DNA from: a virus
Virus record (IMG/VR): IMGVR_UViG_3300029258_002338
Span: 1 to 64,000 of that record
Strand: one strand, 5' to 3'
Length of the DNA stretch: 64,000 bases
The notes under the pieces are model-generated. The model did not search any database. It was not told the origin of the DNA and saw nothing but the letters and a program-made list of their open reading frames with translations. Position numbers and translations under genes: made by a program. Below, one piece after another: positions 8,208 to 16,741 of this stretch. Position 1 is the stretch's first letter; every line of letters begins with the position of its first letter.

Positions 8208-8665
8208 CGGCTTCGGCTCCAGTGAACGAGCGCCCCCACGGCGACCAGGGCCACGGCTCCACCGATGGCGATCTCGGTCCAGGGGATCTTCACCTCGGCC
8301 TCACCCTCGATCTTCACTGGGCCCGTCTCGTCCCCGGCCCCCTGAGCGAGCCACAGCGCGTCGAGGGCCTTGCTCTCCATGAAGCCCTCGGGCTCCTGCT
8401 CGACGGCGACCGAGAAGGCCCCGACGCCGTCACGCAGGTCGATCGGCGTCTTGCCGGGCATCTCGGCGTTCACGAAGGCCTTGTAGGCCGAGTAGCCCTC
8501 GAAGCCCGAGGGGGTCGAGGTGGGGCGGACCTTGACCATCCTGAAGCCGAAGCCCGAGGCCATGTCCGGCATGGCGTCGGGGTCCTGCGGCTGGGAGAAC
8601 AGCAGCACGGCCTCGTGCCACTCCTCCACCGGGATCGACGCCTTGGCGTTCATCCAGCCGCTCAC
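8204..8665 (-). CDS. Tail-anchored virion-module protein
   Basis: 153 residues: a soluble domain of about 125 residues with mixed alpha/beta pattern, then an Ala/Val/Gly membrane segment (about 130-148) ending in SRSR. The frame is supported by ATGA overlaps on both sides. No family recognised; membrane-associated virion component by context. Confidence 0.62.
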   Translation of the reverse strand: MSGWMNAKASIPVEEWHEAVLLFSQPQDPDAMPDMASGFGFRMVKVRPTSTPSGFEGYSAYKAFVNAEMPGKTPIDLRDGVGAFSVAVEQEPEGFMESKALDALWLAQGAGDETGPVKIEGEAEVKIPWTEIAIGGAVALVAVGALVHWSRSR

Positions 8666-9339
8666 TTCGCGTACCTCCAGATGGCGTAGCCCGCGGCGCC
8701 GATGCCGGCCAGCACGAGCAGCGCGACGAGGCCCTTGCCGCCGGGCATCCCGGCCTCCTCGATGGGCCGATGGGGCGTCGTGCGCCCACCGTTTCCGCCA
8801 TTGCCGCCATTCGCGTCCGGGATGCCTCCGCCGGCGTCGTCCGGGCCGAATCCGTCATCGGCCTGGCCTCCAGGTCTGCCCTCCTTGCCGGGGAACCCCC
8901 GAGACTCCTCTTGCTCCTCGGGGGTCAGGCCGGCTTGTCCTCCCGGCCCCTCGGCGTCCTCGGGCCTGATCCCGGTGGGGAGGTCGGGCATCGGCGTCAG
9001 AGCCTCGGTGGAGACCTCCCACGGCTCGTAAGCCGTCTCGTAGGGCGGGATCCACAAGGGCTTGTACGGCGGGCACAGGGCCGGCCAGCCCTTCGGCGGG
9101 GTGGTCTTGGCGCTCGTGCACTTGTCCGAGGCCTCGCGGTAGGTGTAGTGCTGCTGGTTCCACACCGAACGCTTGAGGGTACGGAAGTAGAAGAAGGTCC
9201 CGTTGCCGTAGGCCTTGTAGGCGATCCACGACAGGGTGTCGCCCCGCTTCGGGACGTAGAACGACCCCTCGCGCGGGTTCTCCCCGTTGCCGCCCTCGTA
9301 GACGGTCAGGTGCGAGTAGTCGGGATGCTTGTACGACAT
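8662..9339 (-). CDS. LysM-domain protein with C-terminal membrane anchor
   Basis: 225 residues. A LysM-like peptidoglycan-binding motif (RGDTLSWIAYKAYGNGTFF, about residues 31-49) is followed by a Cys-containing region, a long Gly/Pro/Glu linker with Gly-Gly-Asn repeats (about 120-195), and a membrane segment (about 203-221). LysM binds N-acetylglucosamine chains. A membrane-tethered LysM in a virion module suggests docking to the cell wall during entry, together with the amidase at 861. Confidence 0.75.
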   Translation of the reverse strand: MSYKHPDYSHLTVYEGGNGENPREGSFYVPKRGDTLSWIAYKAYGNGTFFYFRTLKRSVWNQQHYTYREASDKCTSAKTTPPKGWPALCPPYKPLWIPPYETAYEPWEVSTEALTPMPDLPTGIRPEDAEGPGGQAGLTPEEQEESRGFPGKEGRPGGQADDGFGPDDAGGGIPDANGGNGGNGGRTTPHRPIEEAGMPGGKGLVALLVLAGIGAAGYAIWRYAK

Positions 9340-9349
9340 CGTCTACCTC

Positions 9350-9505
9350 TCAATCACAGGAGCCGCAGCCCTTCTTGGCCTTCTGGGGTGCTGGCTTCCG
9401 GGCCTTCTTCGAGGACTCGCTCGAGGCCATGCCCTCGCCGATCCCCTCGGCGATCCGCGCGATGCCGCGCAGGATGCCGATCGTCTTTCTCTTCCTCTTC
9501 GCCAT
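9350..9505 (-). CDS. Small basic peptide with C-terminal CGSC
   Basis: 51 residues. ATG at 9505 has a GAGGA site inside the end of the upstream gene, and TGA is at 9350-9352, leaving 10 nt to the next gene. The protein is Lys/Arg-rich at the start, contains the helix GILRGIARIAEGIGEGMA, and ends KKGCGSCD. Basic amphipathic peptides of this size can be DNA-packing or membrane-active virion proteins; function is not shown. Confidence 0.5.
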   Translation of the reverse strand: MAKRKRKTIGILRGIARIAEGIGEGMASSESSKKARKPAPQKAKKGCGSCD

Positions 9506-9808
9506 CTACTTCCTCACCACGGTGAGCCCGATCTCGGCCTGGACGGCCGTCAGGGCCCACAGGACGTCCCCCGGGTCCATGTCCACCGGGTAGAGCGTCT
9601 CGTAGGGCACGGGCGTTCCGGTGGCCTCATGGCCCTTCCAGTCCTGGCCGGGCGACGCCAGGTTGCTGACCAGGACGGGGGTGTTCTCGGTCTCGCCGTC
9701 CCAGGCCAGGTGGCAGACCGTGACGTAGACGATGCACGGGTAGTCGGCCCGGTACACCGCCTGCGGCTCGGACCGCACGATGGCCCGCAGGGTCCTCTGG
9801 TCGCTCAC
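9506..9808 (-). CDS. Small beta-rich virion protein
   Basis: 100 residues, strand-rich, no membrane segment. It ends with DPGDVLWALTAVQAEIGLTV, which resembles the terminal strand pattern of the neighbouring larger structural proteins. ATGA overlap with 9805. Possibly a cement or fibre-socket protein; not recognised. Confidence 0.55.
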   Translation of the reverse strand: MSDQRTLRAIVRSEPQAVYRADYPCIVYVTVCHLAWDGETENTPVLVSNLASPGQDWKGHEATGTPVPYETLYPVDMDPGDVLWALTAVQAEIGLTVVRK

Positions 9809-10791
9809 TTGGCCCCTCCTTGCTGCACGCCCTGGACCGTGGTCACGACGTCCACGCTGTCTTGCGACCCGCGGTACCAGAGGTCGATGAAGAACGACTC
9901 GCCCGGCTCGAGGATGTAGGGCACCTTGGGCCGGTGGATCACGTAGGGGTTGACCGGGGGGTCACCACCCGTGGCGATCGAGAGCTGCTCGGAGATGCCG
10001 GTCATCATGATGAACTCGTTCTCGTGCCACGCCGGCCCCTCGGGGGGCAGGAAGCGTAGGATGTTGGCCTGGAGGACGTTGTCGGGGAGGTACGTGTTCA
10101 CCTGGTTGACGGTGAAGTGCGTGATGATGCAGTCCTCCATCGGCGCGTCGCGATCCTCGTCGAAGGCCACCGAGAAGTAGCCGACGAAGCCGGCAGGGGC
10201 TTGGAGCAGCTTCGCGAGCACGATCGGCTCCATGCTGTCGACCTTCCAGCCGTGCAGCTGGTTCGCCGCGACGACGCCGAACGGGAGCGCGACGGGGCTG
10301 GAGTACTCCACGGCGAAGGTGCCGCCGCGCTGGAGGAAGTAGGGCGCCGGGAAGCGGTAGGCGAGCACGTTGTTCTCGGCGTAGACGTAGCGGTCCTCCT
10401 CGGTGTTGAGGGCGTGGACCGGCATCCAGCGGTCGATGATGCCCAGCCGTCCGCCGATGGCCACCTTGACCATCAGGTCGCTGTAGAAGTCGATCGAGTC
10501 GTAGAACGTCGTGTTGAGGAACCGCAGCTCGTCGATCTGGAGCTGATGCGGCGTGTTGTTGAAGAACGTCTCGGCGAACTGCGGGCGCCGCACCGCGACC
10601 TGCTGGTTCTGCGCCACGGTGGTCGTGACCTGCCGGATCCACGGGAAGCGGTTGGCCACGTACTTGCCGGTCGGGATCTTGTCGAGGCCGAGACGAGCCG
10701 CGGCCCAGCGCGACGCCGAGAGGCCACCAGGGACGCCCGACGCGACGGGTCCGGGCTCCTGGCCGGGCAGGAAGATCATGTCGCCGGGCAT
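9805..10791 (-). CDS. Jelly-roll-type capsid candidate 1
   Basis: 328 residues, beta-rich. Two strand-start motifs of the form P-Y-x-L-x-x-G are visible: APYFLQRGGTFAVEYSSP (about 149-166) and VPYILEPGESFFIDLWY (about 291-307). The same motif pair occurs in the next two genes, so the three look like paralogues, each with two sandwich domains. Double-jelly-roll or paired single-jelly-roll capsid proteins of tailless phages have this size. Fold and role are inferences. Confidence 0.6.
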   Translation of the reverse strand: MPGDMIFLPGQEPGPVASGVPGGLSASRWAAARLGLDKIPTGKYVANRFPWIRQVTTTVAQNQQVAVRRPQFAETFFNNTPHQLQIDELRFLNTTFYDSIDFYSDLMVKVAIGGRLGIIDRWMPVHALNTEEDRYVYAENNVLAYRFPAPYFLQRGGTFAVEYSSPVALPFGVVAANQLHGWKVDSMEPIVLAKLLQAPAGFVGYFSVAFDEDRDAPMEDCIITHFTVNQVNTYLPDNVLQANILRFLPPEGPAWHENEFIMMTGISEQLSIATGGDPPVNPYVIHRPKVPYILEPGESFFIDLWYRGSQDSVDVVTTVQGVQQGGAK

Positions 10792-10794
10792 AGG

Positions 10795-11607
10795 CTACTC
10801 CTCCCTCCGCGGATCCTCGACTTCGAGGCAGCCCCGCAGGATGACGGTCATGGGCTTGTCGGTCTCCTCGAGGTTCTCGAACTCGAGGTTGAGGGTCTGG
10901 TCGGGCCGCAGCACCCACGAGGGCTGGAGCCGGCACGGAGCGACCGGGGGGTCGATGATGTTGGCCCAGTTCTCCCCCTGCCAGAAGGGGCGGTCCTGGG
11001 CGTCGATGATCTGGAGGATGCGCGAGCCGGTCTGCCGGTAGTCCCACTGGTGGGAGGCCACGCTGTAGAGGTCCACCGGGGAGTCGCCGGGGCAGACGAG
11101 CTGCCGGTCGTCCATCACGATGGGCGTGGCGGGAGCCGCGCCTTCCTCGAACTCCCGCACCGCGTAGAGCATGATCGGCTCGTCCTCGGAGATCTTGACC
11201 CCCGAGAAGACGGCCGAGTAGACGTCGCGGGCGCCCCTGACGGGAGGCCCCTGGTAGACCGTGATGCGCTCGCCGGGGTAGATGCGGTAGGGGCGCTTCC
11301 AGTACCAGACCGAGCAGAGCGGCACGACCCCGTCCTGGTAGCAGCGGTAGTCGTACAGGTCCTCGGTGAGGTACGGGCCGCCGAAGACGCCCATGCGGAA
11401 GCGGATCGTGCCGCCGTCGTCGGTGTACTGGCCGCCCTCTTCCTCGTCGGTGCCCTCGAAGATGATCACATCATCCAGGTGGGCTCGGATGCAACCAGCC
11501 GTGGAGAAGTCGGTGAGGCTCGTGGACGCGCGGTTGGTCAGCCCCGCGGCCGTGCCCGGCACCGTCAGCACCTCGCGGCGAGCGAATGGCAGGAAGTTGA
11601 CTCCCAT
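10795..11607 (-). CDS. Jelly-roll-type capsid candidate 2
   Basis: 270 residues; start at 11607 chosen because it lies 3 nt past the upstream stop, the longer frame being a shadow. The repeated strand motif appears as RPYRIYPGERITVYQGP (about 104-120) and SWVLRPDQTLNLEFENL (about 231-247). It aligns by pattern with the genes on both sides. An acidic loop with EEEGG lies near residue 55. Probable capsid or vertex protein. Confidence 0.6.
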   Translation of the reverse strand: MGVNFLPFARREVLTVPGTAAGLTNRASTSLTDFSTAGCIRAHLDDVIIFEGTDEEEGGQYTDDGGTIRFRMGVFGGPYLTEDLYDYRCYQDGVVPLCSVWYWKRPYRIYPGERITVYQGPPVRGARDVYSAVFSGVKISEDEPIMLYAVREFEEGAAPATPIVMDDRQLVCPGDSPVDLYSVASHQWDYRQTGSRILQIIDAQDRPFWQGENWANIIDPPVAPCRLQPSWVLRPDQTLNLEFENLEETDKPMTVILRGCLEVEDPRREE

Positions 11608-11609
11608 GA

Positions 11610-12503
11610 CTACTTGACCTCCAGCTCGCCGAAGAGGCAGAGGTGAACCGCCTGCCGCTGGCTGGTGATGTTCTGGAGCGTGAAGCCCATGCGCTGCCTC
11701 GGGTAGAGGTAGGTGTTGGCCGGGAAGACGCGCACGCGGGGCCCCTCGTCCTTGTCGTCGTACAGGCGCACCATCGGCGCCAGGCACCCCACCGGGATCG
11801 GCGTGGGGTTGGGCATCCACTGAGTCCCGAAGGTCGGGTTCACGCGGTAGCCGATGTGGACCATGCCGCGCCCGTAGGGGTCGTTGTCCTCGTCCCGCCA
11901 GTTGGGCGTCTTGAAGAGGAGGCGCGTGATCCAGATGGACTCGCGGCCCCGGTTGAACAGGTCCGCCGAGTCCATGTTGGCCTGCTGCTCGGGCTCGAGC
12001 CCCGATCCGATCCTCCCGGCCAGGATCGCGGGCTGGCCGTCGCGCTTGAAGCACTTGGCCAGGAACGTGATCTCGGGGAGGGTCGTCTCGTCTGGGGGCG
12101 CCAGCAGGTTGGCGACCGTGACGCGCAGGCCCTGGTCGCGAGGCAGCTCGTAGGGCACGGGGAACCGGATGTCGGTCGCCAGGTCGTTGGCGCCCAGGTG
12201 CTGCCGGGTGTGGAGCGTCGTAGAGCAGTAGCCGTTGAGGGCCGTCTGGACCAGGTTCTCATCCGAACAGCCGCTCTTGCCGACCTCGACGACGGTGCGC
12301 CGGCTGATGCCCCCGTCCACCGTGTTGAACGGAGGCTCGGCGACCACCACCTGCCCGGCGACGGCCAGCGAGACGAGCCGCCAGCGGTACATCGACGTGT
12401 TCGCGAAGGTCGATGGAGCGACCTTGACGGTCTCCCCCGCGGGGATGCCGATCTCCTCGTGTAGCCACCGCGGCGTCTCGTAGCCGCGTTCGATCTGAGC
12501 CAT
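11610..12503 (-). CDS. Jelly-roll-type capsid candidate 3
   Basis: 297 residues. Motif pair VPYELPRDQGLRVTVANL (about 116-133) and NTYLYPRQRMGFTLQNI (about 263-279), as in the two downstream genes. The C-terminus CLFGELEVK matches RGCLEVED of the 270-residue paralogue. Start has an AGGAGGCTGAAGG leader. It follows a strong GC hairpin downstream of the intron-split gene, which may set its dose relative to that gene. Confidence 0.62.
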   Translation of the reverse strand: MAQIERGYETPRWLHEEIGIPAGETVKVAPSTFANTSMYRWRLVSLAVAGQVVVAEPPFNTVDGGISRRTVVEVGKSGCSDENLVQTALNGYCSTTLHTRQHLGANDLATDIRFPVPYELPRDQGLRVTVANLLAPPDETTLPEITFLAKCFKRDGQPAILAGRIGSGLEPEQQANMDSADLFNRGRESIWITRLLFKTPNWRDEDNDPYGRGMVHIGYRVNPTFGTQWMPNPTPIPVGCLAPMVRLYDDKDEGPRVRVFPANTYLYPRQRMGFTLQNITSQRQAVHLCLFGELEVK

Positions 12504-12545
12504 CCTTCAGCCTCCTCGCTCGCGGGCCCTTCATGCGCTGAAGTG

Positions 12546-12575
12546 GGGGCGGGAAGGCTTGCACCCTCCCGCCCC
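12546..12575 (-). terminator. GC-rich intercistronic hairpin
   Basis: The arms GGGGCGGGA and TCCCGCCCC (9 bp) enclose a 12-nt loop with two further possible pairs, between the intron-split gene and the next capsid-type gene. There is no T-run on the minus strand, so it is more likely a partial terminator, RNA-stabilising or processing hairpin than a full stop. Confidence 0.45.
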
Positions 12576-12607
12576 GCGTTCAGAGCACGATGTGAGCCGT
12601 CACGCCT

Positions 12608-13650
12608 CTAGGCGGTCGGGCGCTGCCGCGGGCCGGTGAGGCGCACGGTCAGGCCGAAGCCGTCGAAGAAGGCGTAGTCGGCCTGGTCGTTGTCCAGGGC
12701 GCCGCGCGGCCACTTGAGGACGACGTAGAAGTTCTCCAGGGACCCCAGGTGGATCGGCATGGCCAGCCGGCGCGTCGCGTGCCAGCCCTTCATGCCGTTG
12801 TTCAGGGTGTAGACCTCGGCGCCGTCGGTGTAGTTGAAGCTGTCGAACAGCAGGCCACCGCCCTGCGGGAAGTGGTCGAGGCGACCCTCCACGAAGGACT
12901 TGGTCTGCTCGACGACCAGCTCCAGCCACGTCTGGTGCATGATCTTGCGCCACTTCCACACCGCCGAGGCCACGAAGGGCTCGGGGGTGATCTGGGTGCG
13001 GTTGTCGGCGTCGGCGAACTCGTCCGGGATCACCTGGAGCGAGTACACCAACATCTGGTGCCCCATGGGGAGCTGCCCCACGCCGGGCATATTGGTGTCG
13101 GCCACGGTCGCGGTCTGACCCACGGCCTGGCCGGGCACCTGCCCGCCGCGGCGGTACTGGAAGAGGTAGGTGTCCGCGATCTGACCGGCGGCGATCGTGG
13201 CGATCGGGAACACGGCGCGGCTGTGGAGGGGGTAGTCCTATCCCCTAATCAACCGCTATGTCTTCGCAGGGTCTCCACCTGCTGCTCGGATTTCTCCGAG
13301 GATCGGACTATATCTTCGGCTGCTCGGGCAGCCGCCGGGCGCTCATGGGGTCGGTTATCGCTCGCGTTGCTCACGACCCTAGTCTCTACACCTTCCGAGG
13401 TACCCTCATCGCTTCCCTCGGCTTGGCACGGGATTGCCACCAGCACGCCGTTGTCTGCGGCGCCTGCTGCGGTTTCCCCGTTAGCACACTCACTACTCGC
13501 TCTGTTACAGCAGTCGTGCACCCTGAGTCTCCTCAGTTCACCCGGTTTCTTACCCGTGGCTCACGCCGCGGGAGGGCAACTCCCTCTACCCCAGTCGGTG
13601 ATGCGGACCACCGACCCGTCGCCGAAGGCGATCTGTCGAATGACGGCCAT
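12608..13650 (-). CDS. Capsid-type beta-rich protein, split by a group I intron
   Basis: Exon 1 is 13650-13588 (21 codons, MAVIRQIAFGDGSVVRITDWG) behind an AGAAAGGAAAC site; exon 2 is 13237-12608 (209 codons, starting DYPLHSRAVFPIA). Splicing joins them in frame to give 230 residues. Without splicing exon 1 ends after 29 codons, and exon 2 has only a GTG at 13213. The protein is beta-rich and includes ENFYVVLKW and GFGLTVRLTG strands like other jelly-roll candidates nearby. Its position at the head of the capsid-like cluster and the presence of an intron, often found in highly conserved genes, make it a major capsid protein candidate; that is inference. Confidence 0.72.
13238..13587 (-). ncRNA. 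Group I self-splicing intron (td-like), no endonuclease
   Basis: 350 nt. P1 pairs exon end GGGGU with GCCCU, giving the U-G pair at the 5' splice site; P10 pairs 3' exon GACU with AGUU just before it; the intron ends in G. P4 pairs ACGGG (in AACGGGGAAACC) with CCCGT (in GGCAATCCCGTGCCAAGCC). P7 pairs GACTA with TAGTC in the canonical GAAGATATAGTCC. Two stem-loops close with GNRA loops: CTGAG-GAGA-CTCAG (P2 region) and CTCGGA-GAAA-TCCGAG (P9). The P and Q elements closely recall those I know from the T4 td intron (subgroup IA). No homing endonuclease is encoded. Confidence 0.9.
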
Positions 13651-13735
13651 TGTTGTTTCCTTTCTCTGTCACTTCGATCTCTCTTGAGGCCCGAGCTTCA
13701 CGGCCCAGTGCCTCGCCCTTGTTTCGGACGCCGCC

Positions 13736-14332
13736 CTAGTAGGACGGCCTGGCGCCGAACGCCGCGGTGTCGATCGCGGGGCGCAGCTGCGGAGCCACGG
13801 CCGCGGTCGGCATGACGCGAGCGCCGGAGCCGCTCGCCACCGCCTCGCCCATCCGGCGAGAGGCGGCCAGCAGACCCGTACCACCGTTGGCACCGGCGCC
13901 CAGGTACTTGCCGCTCGCCCACTCGTAGGCGAAGAGGCCGCCACCGACCATCAGCGAGAACGCGGCGCTCTGCGCCATGCTCCGGCTGCCGTCGGGGCCC
14001 CACCAGTACATCGGCACCGACAGCAGGAGGCCGCCGGCCGCGCCGATGAGGGGGGCGTACTTGGTCACCGTGGGGTTGCCGCTGAAGTAGCGGAGCGCCA
14101 GGGTGGTGCCGAAGGTCGCGGTGCTCCCGACGAGGGCGGGCACGATGTTCCGCGCGTCGAAGACGTCGGTGAGGCCCATGAGCGCCGACTCGACCTCCTG
14201 GATGTCGAAGTAGCCGGTGCGCTCCGAGGCGTCGTCCGTCTTGGCCAGGAGCACGTCGGCCGTGTCGTCGGCGTACTTGGCGCACCGACGCTTGCCGCTC
14301 GGTCCCGTCTGCCAATCCACGCACTGTCTCAT
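13736..14332 (-). CDS. Multi-pass membrane protein of the virion module
   Basis: 198 residues with three hydrophobic segments at about 62-82, 92-112 and 122-140, a soluble N-terminus with two Cys, and a low-complexity Ala/Gly C-terminus. It lies just upstream of the intron-split capsid-type gene. Candidate virion membrane protein. No family recognised. Confidence 0.62.
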   Translation of the reverse strand: MRQCVDWQTGPSGKRRCAKYADDTADVLLAKTDDASERTGYFDIQEVESALMGLTDVFDARNIVPALVGSTATFGTTLALRYFSGNPTVTKYAPLIGAAGGLLLSVPMYWWGPDGSRSMAQSAAFSLMVGGGLFAYEWASGKYLGAGANGGTGLLAASRRMGEAVASGSGARVMPTAAVAPQLRPAIDTAAFGARPSY

Positions 14333-14345
14333 CTTGCTTCTCCTC

Positions 14346-14813
14346 TCACGTTTTCCATTCGGGAAGATGTTCGCACATCCTGTTGGGTACGAACTGCTTG
14401 TTGCCCGGCGACGTGCACTTGCACCGCTTCTTCCCGTTGCGCATCCTCACCACCTTGACGGTGTCTCGGCTGCACGCCGGGATCTCGCGCCCGTGCCAGG
14501 TCGGCGCTTTGACGCGCTTCCCTGTTACCGGGGATATCGAACCAGGCTCCGTCCCTCTGGGGCGCCCCCTTCTCCGCTTTGGCGGAGCCGGAGGCAGCGC
14601 GGGATACGCGGCCTGTGTAAGATCGATCGTCTGTGCGCCAGGAGGCGCCTGAACGACTGATGTCATCGGGGTCTCACCCCCTTCGATCTGCTCGCGGCAG
14701 ATCACCACGTAGGCGGTCAGAGGCTCGCTCCACGCCTTGACCGGCGTGCACCTCGAGTGTTGCTTCGGCTTGTAAGCCGGGAGTCCACTGAGCATGATGA
14801 CCTTGCCTGCCAT
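14346..14813 (-). CDS. Hypothetical basic protein with shared GKVIML N-terminus
   Basis: 155 residues. The N-terminus MAGKVIMLSG matches MGKVIMLGQ of the small membrane protein at 422-715. The middle is Pro/Lys/Arg-rich (PPKRRRGRPRG, an AT-hook-like patch near residue 83), and the C-terminal 45 residues contain four Cys (ACSRD, RCKCTSPG, MCEH) that may bind zinc. A DNA-binding virion protein is possible. Confidence 0.55.
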   Translation of the reverse strand: MAGKVIMLSGLPAYKPKQHSRCTPVKAWSEPLTAYVVICREQIEGGETPMTSVVQAPPGAQTIDLTQAAYPALPPAPPKRRRGRPRGTEPGSISPVTGKRVKAPTWHGREIPACSRDTVKVVRMRNGKKRCKCTSPGNKQFVPNRMCEHLPEWKT

Positions 14814-14817
14814 GCCG

Positions 14818-15216
14818 TTAATCCGGGGTTACCATGGCCCACGAGATTCGGCCCGAGGGCCGAGGCTGCATCTGGAGCGCGCCTCGTGAGATCATGGAGT
14901 TGGTGTTGAAGGCCGAGAGGATCGATCGGTCCTCACCTCGAGCCCCGACGGTCATGATGGGCTCGCCCGGAGGAGAGCCGCGACGCCGAGCCGGCGCGGG
15001 GAGCTGGGGGGAGATGTAGTTGGGGGGCGGCTTGGCTTCTCCACCGGGAGGCGGGGGCGTCGGGTACTCGGGCTCCCAGCCGCCACCGGGGCCGTTGCCC
15101 CACCCAGGCTCGCCGTACTCGCGCTCGCCTTCACCCTCCTCTTCGGGCCAGAGCCGCCAGAGGAGGAAGACGGCGCCAGCCGTCGCTCCGATACCAATGA
15201 TCCACTTGAGCATCAC
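14818..15216 (-). CDS. N-terminally membrane-anchored Pro/Gly-rich protein
   Basis: 132 residues: membrane segment at about 3-21, an acidic stretch with EEEGEGERE, a long Pro/Gly linker (about 35-90), and a polar C-terminus. Starts inside the end of the upstream gene (ATGA-type overlap at 15213-15216). Virion membrane protein by context. Confidence 0.6.
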   Translation of the reverse strand: MMLKWIIGIGATAGAVFLLWRLWPEEEGEGEREYGEPGWGNGPGGGWEPEYPTPPPPGGEAKPPPNYISPQLPAPARRRGSPPGEPIMTVGARGEDRSILSAFNTNSMISRGALQMQPRPSGRISWAMVTPD

Positions 15217-16454
15217 GCGGCTCCCTTGTAGACGAGCATCCCGCCGGCCACGACGGCCGCGGTGACGCCGACGAAGCCGAAGATGTGGGCCCAGGGGGTG
15301 CCGCGGCCAGAGGCCTCTGCGGCGGCTTCCTGGGCTCCGCCGTACTCGGGGGCGCCGGAGGGGGCCGTCTCGGGGATGAAGCCGCCAGGCTTCTGGGCGG
15401 CGGCCTTCTCCATCATGTCGCGCGCCTTGGCGGCCCAGGGGCAGCCCATGTCGAGCGCGCTGTCGAGGACGCCCATCGCGGTCGCCTGGTCGCCGGACTT
15501 GTAGGCCTGCATGAAGGCCACGGCCTTCCTCTGGCAGGCGGTCATGCCCGGCGTCTTGCCCGAGGGAGAGTTGGCGGCGGGCTCGGCCCCAGACGGCGTG
15601 GCCGCCTGGACGTTGGACATCGCCTGGATGTTGGTCGAGAGCGGAGCCGCCTGCGTGCCGCCACCCCCGCCGTACTGCGAGGTGTAGGGCATCTCGCCGA
15701 TGGCCGGCGCGCCGTAGGTCTGGCAGACGAACCCGTCGTCCCCGCGGATGACGGTGCCCGGCTGCGCGCCGGCGATGCCGCCCTCACGGCCGCCACCCGG
15801 GGCGTCGTAGGGCCCGGTGCCCGGGGCGTACTTGTTGAAGACGACGCCGTTGCTGTCGACCATCTGCGGCACCACCGGCTTGCGGTTCAGCATATGCTGG
15901 ACCGGCTCGCGCAGGCCGGGGTGGAGCTGGCCGATGCCGGTCTCGGTGACGTAGGTCGCCCGAGCTGGCGCGGCCGGGATGGCGAGGCCGGCGAGGGTCT
16001 CGGGACGCTGGACGCTCAGGCCCTCGGCGAGCTGGTTCACGCCCGAGGGCGAGAGGCCAGCCTCGGCGAGCACGCCCCGCTGGATCGGGGTGCCGACCTG
16101 GAAGGGGACGAGTTCGGGCTCGCCGGTCCGGCGAATGAGGTCGTCCTCCTCGAAGGTCAGGTGCTCGGGAGCCATCGGGTCCATCTCGTGGCCCTCGTAG
16201 TAGTCCGAGGGGTTCGACGACACGGCGTTGTGGCCGCGGGGGTCGATGAGGGTCCCGGTCGGGTCGGCGACCTTGCCGTAGGTCCGCGCGACCTCCTTGA
16301 CGAACCGATTGAGGTCCCGCTGGGCCACCTCGACCGGCTGGCCGAAGCCGTAGTCGTTCCGGCCCACGCCGAAGTCCCACGGGGCCGAGGGAGCACCGGA
16401 GCTACCCAGCGCGTCAGCCTCACCACCCGGAGCGTACCAGAAGTCCTTGTTCAT
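15213..16454 (-). CDS. Large tail-anchored virion-module protein
   Basis: 413 residues: a soluble N-terminal 280 residues rich in Gly, Pro and Tyr, a linker, a region with paired Cys (about 307-342, CQRKAVAFMQAY and CPWAAKARDMMEKA, resembling a small helical repeat) and a membrane segment at about 388-408. Start behind GGAGAGGTAG. No family recognised; one of the largest anchored proteins in the module. Confidence 0.63.
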   Translation of the reverse strand: MNKDFWYAPGGEADALGSSGAPSAPWDFGVGRNDYGFGQPVEVAQRDLNRFVKEVARTYGKVADPTGTLIDPRGHNAVSSNPSDYYEGHEMDPMAPEHLTFEEDDLIRRTGEPELVPFQVGTPIQRGVLAEAGLSPSGVNQLAEGLSVQRPETLAGLAIPAAPARATYVTETGIGQLHPGLREPVQHMLNRKPVVPQMVDSNGVVFNKYAPGTGPYDAPGGGREGGIAGAQPGTVIRGDDGFVCQTYGAPAIGEMPYTSQYGGGGGTQAAPLSTNIQAMSNVQAATPSGAEPAANSPSGKTPGMTACQRKAVAFMQAYKSGDQATAMGVLDSALDMGCPWAAKARDMMEKAAAQKPGGFIPETAPSGAPEYGGAQEAAAEASGRGTPWAHIFGFVGVTAAVVAGGMLVYKGAA

Positions 16455-16489
16455 GATCGTCTACCTCTCCTATCCAGCTACCGCGTTGG

Positions 16490-16738
16490 TCATCTGGTTG
16501 CTCTCCCTTCGGCCTTGCCGAGCCTCGAAGCGGCTCGCGTCAGCCGATGTATCCCCATCCGGCAGGGCGCCTTGGTGCCGCCGGACACGTAGTGCTCGGC
16601 GTCCTTGAGATCCTGGTTGACGAAGCTCAGTATCCTACGACACTCGGCATCACAGTTGTCCCGCTTCCTCAACCGACGAGCACGTTCCCGAAAGAACCGG
16701 ACTCTCGTCTTGACCGCACGCTCGCAGGACTTCGCCAT
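16490..16738 (-). CDS. Small basic helical protein
   Basis: 82 residues, strongly basic (many Arg), three Cys, predicted all-helical. Resembles in composition the basic protein at 3805-4179. It may bind nucleic acid inside the virion; not recognised. Confidence 0.5.
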   Translation of the reverse strand: MAKSCERAVKTRVRFFRERARRLRKRDNCDAECRRILSFVNQDLKDAEHYVSGGTKAPCRMGIHRLTRAASRLGKAEGRATR

Positions 16739-16741
16739 CGT

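Noticed and set aside
13249-13521. 90-residue open frame on the minus strand
   Set aside because: It lies wholly inside the group I intron, whose bases are accounted for by RNA pairing; the protein has no recognisable domain and no ribosome binding site.
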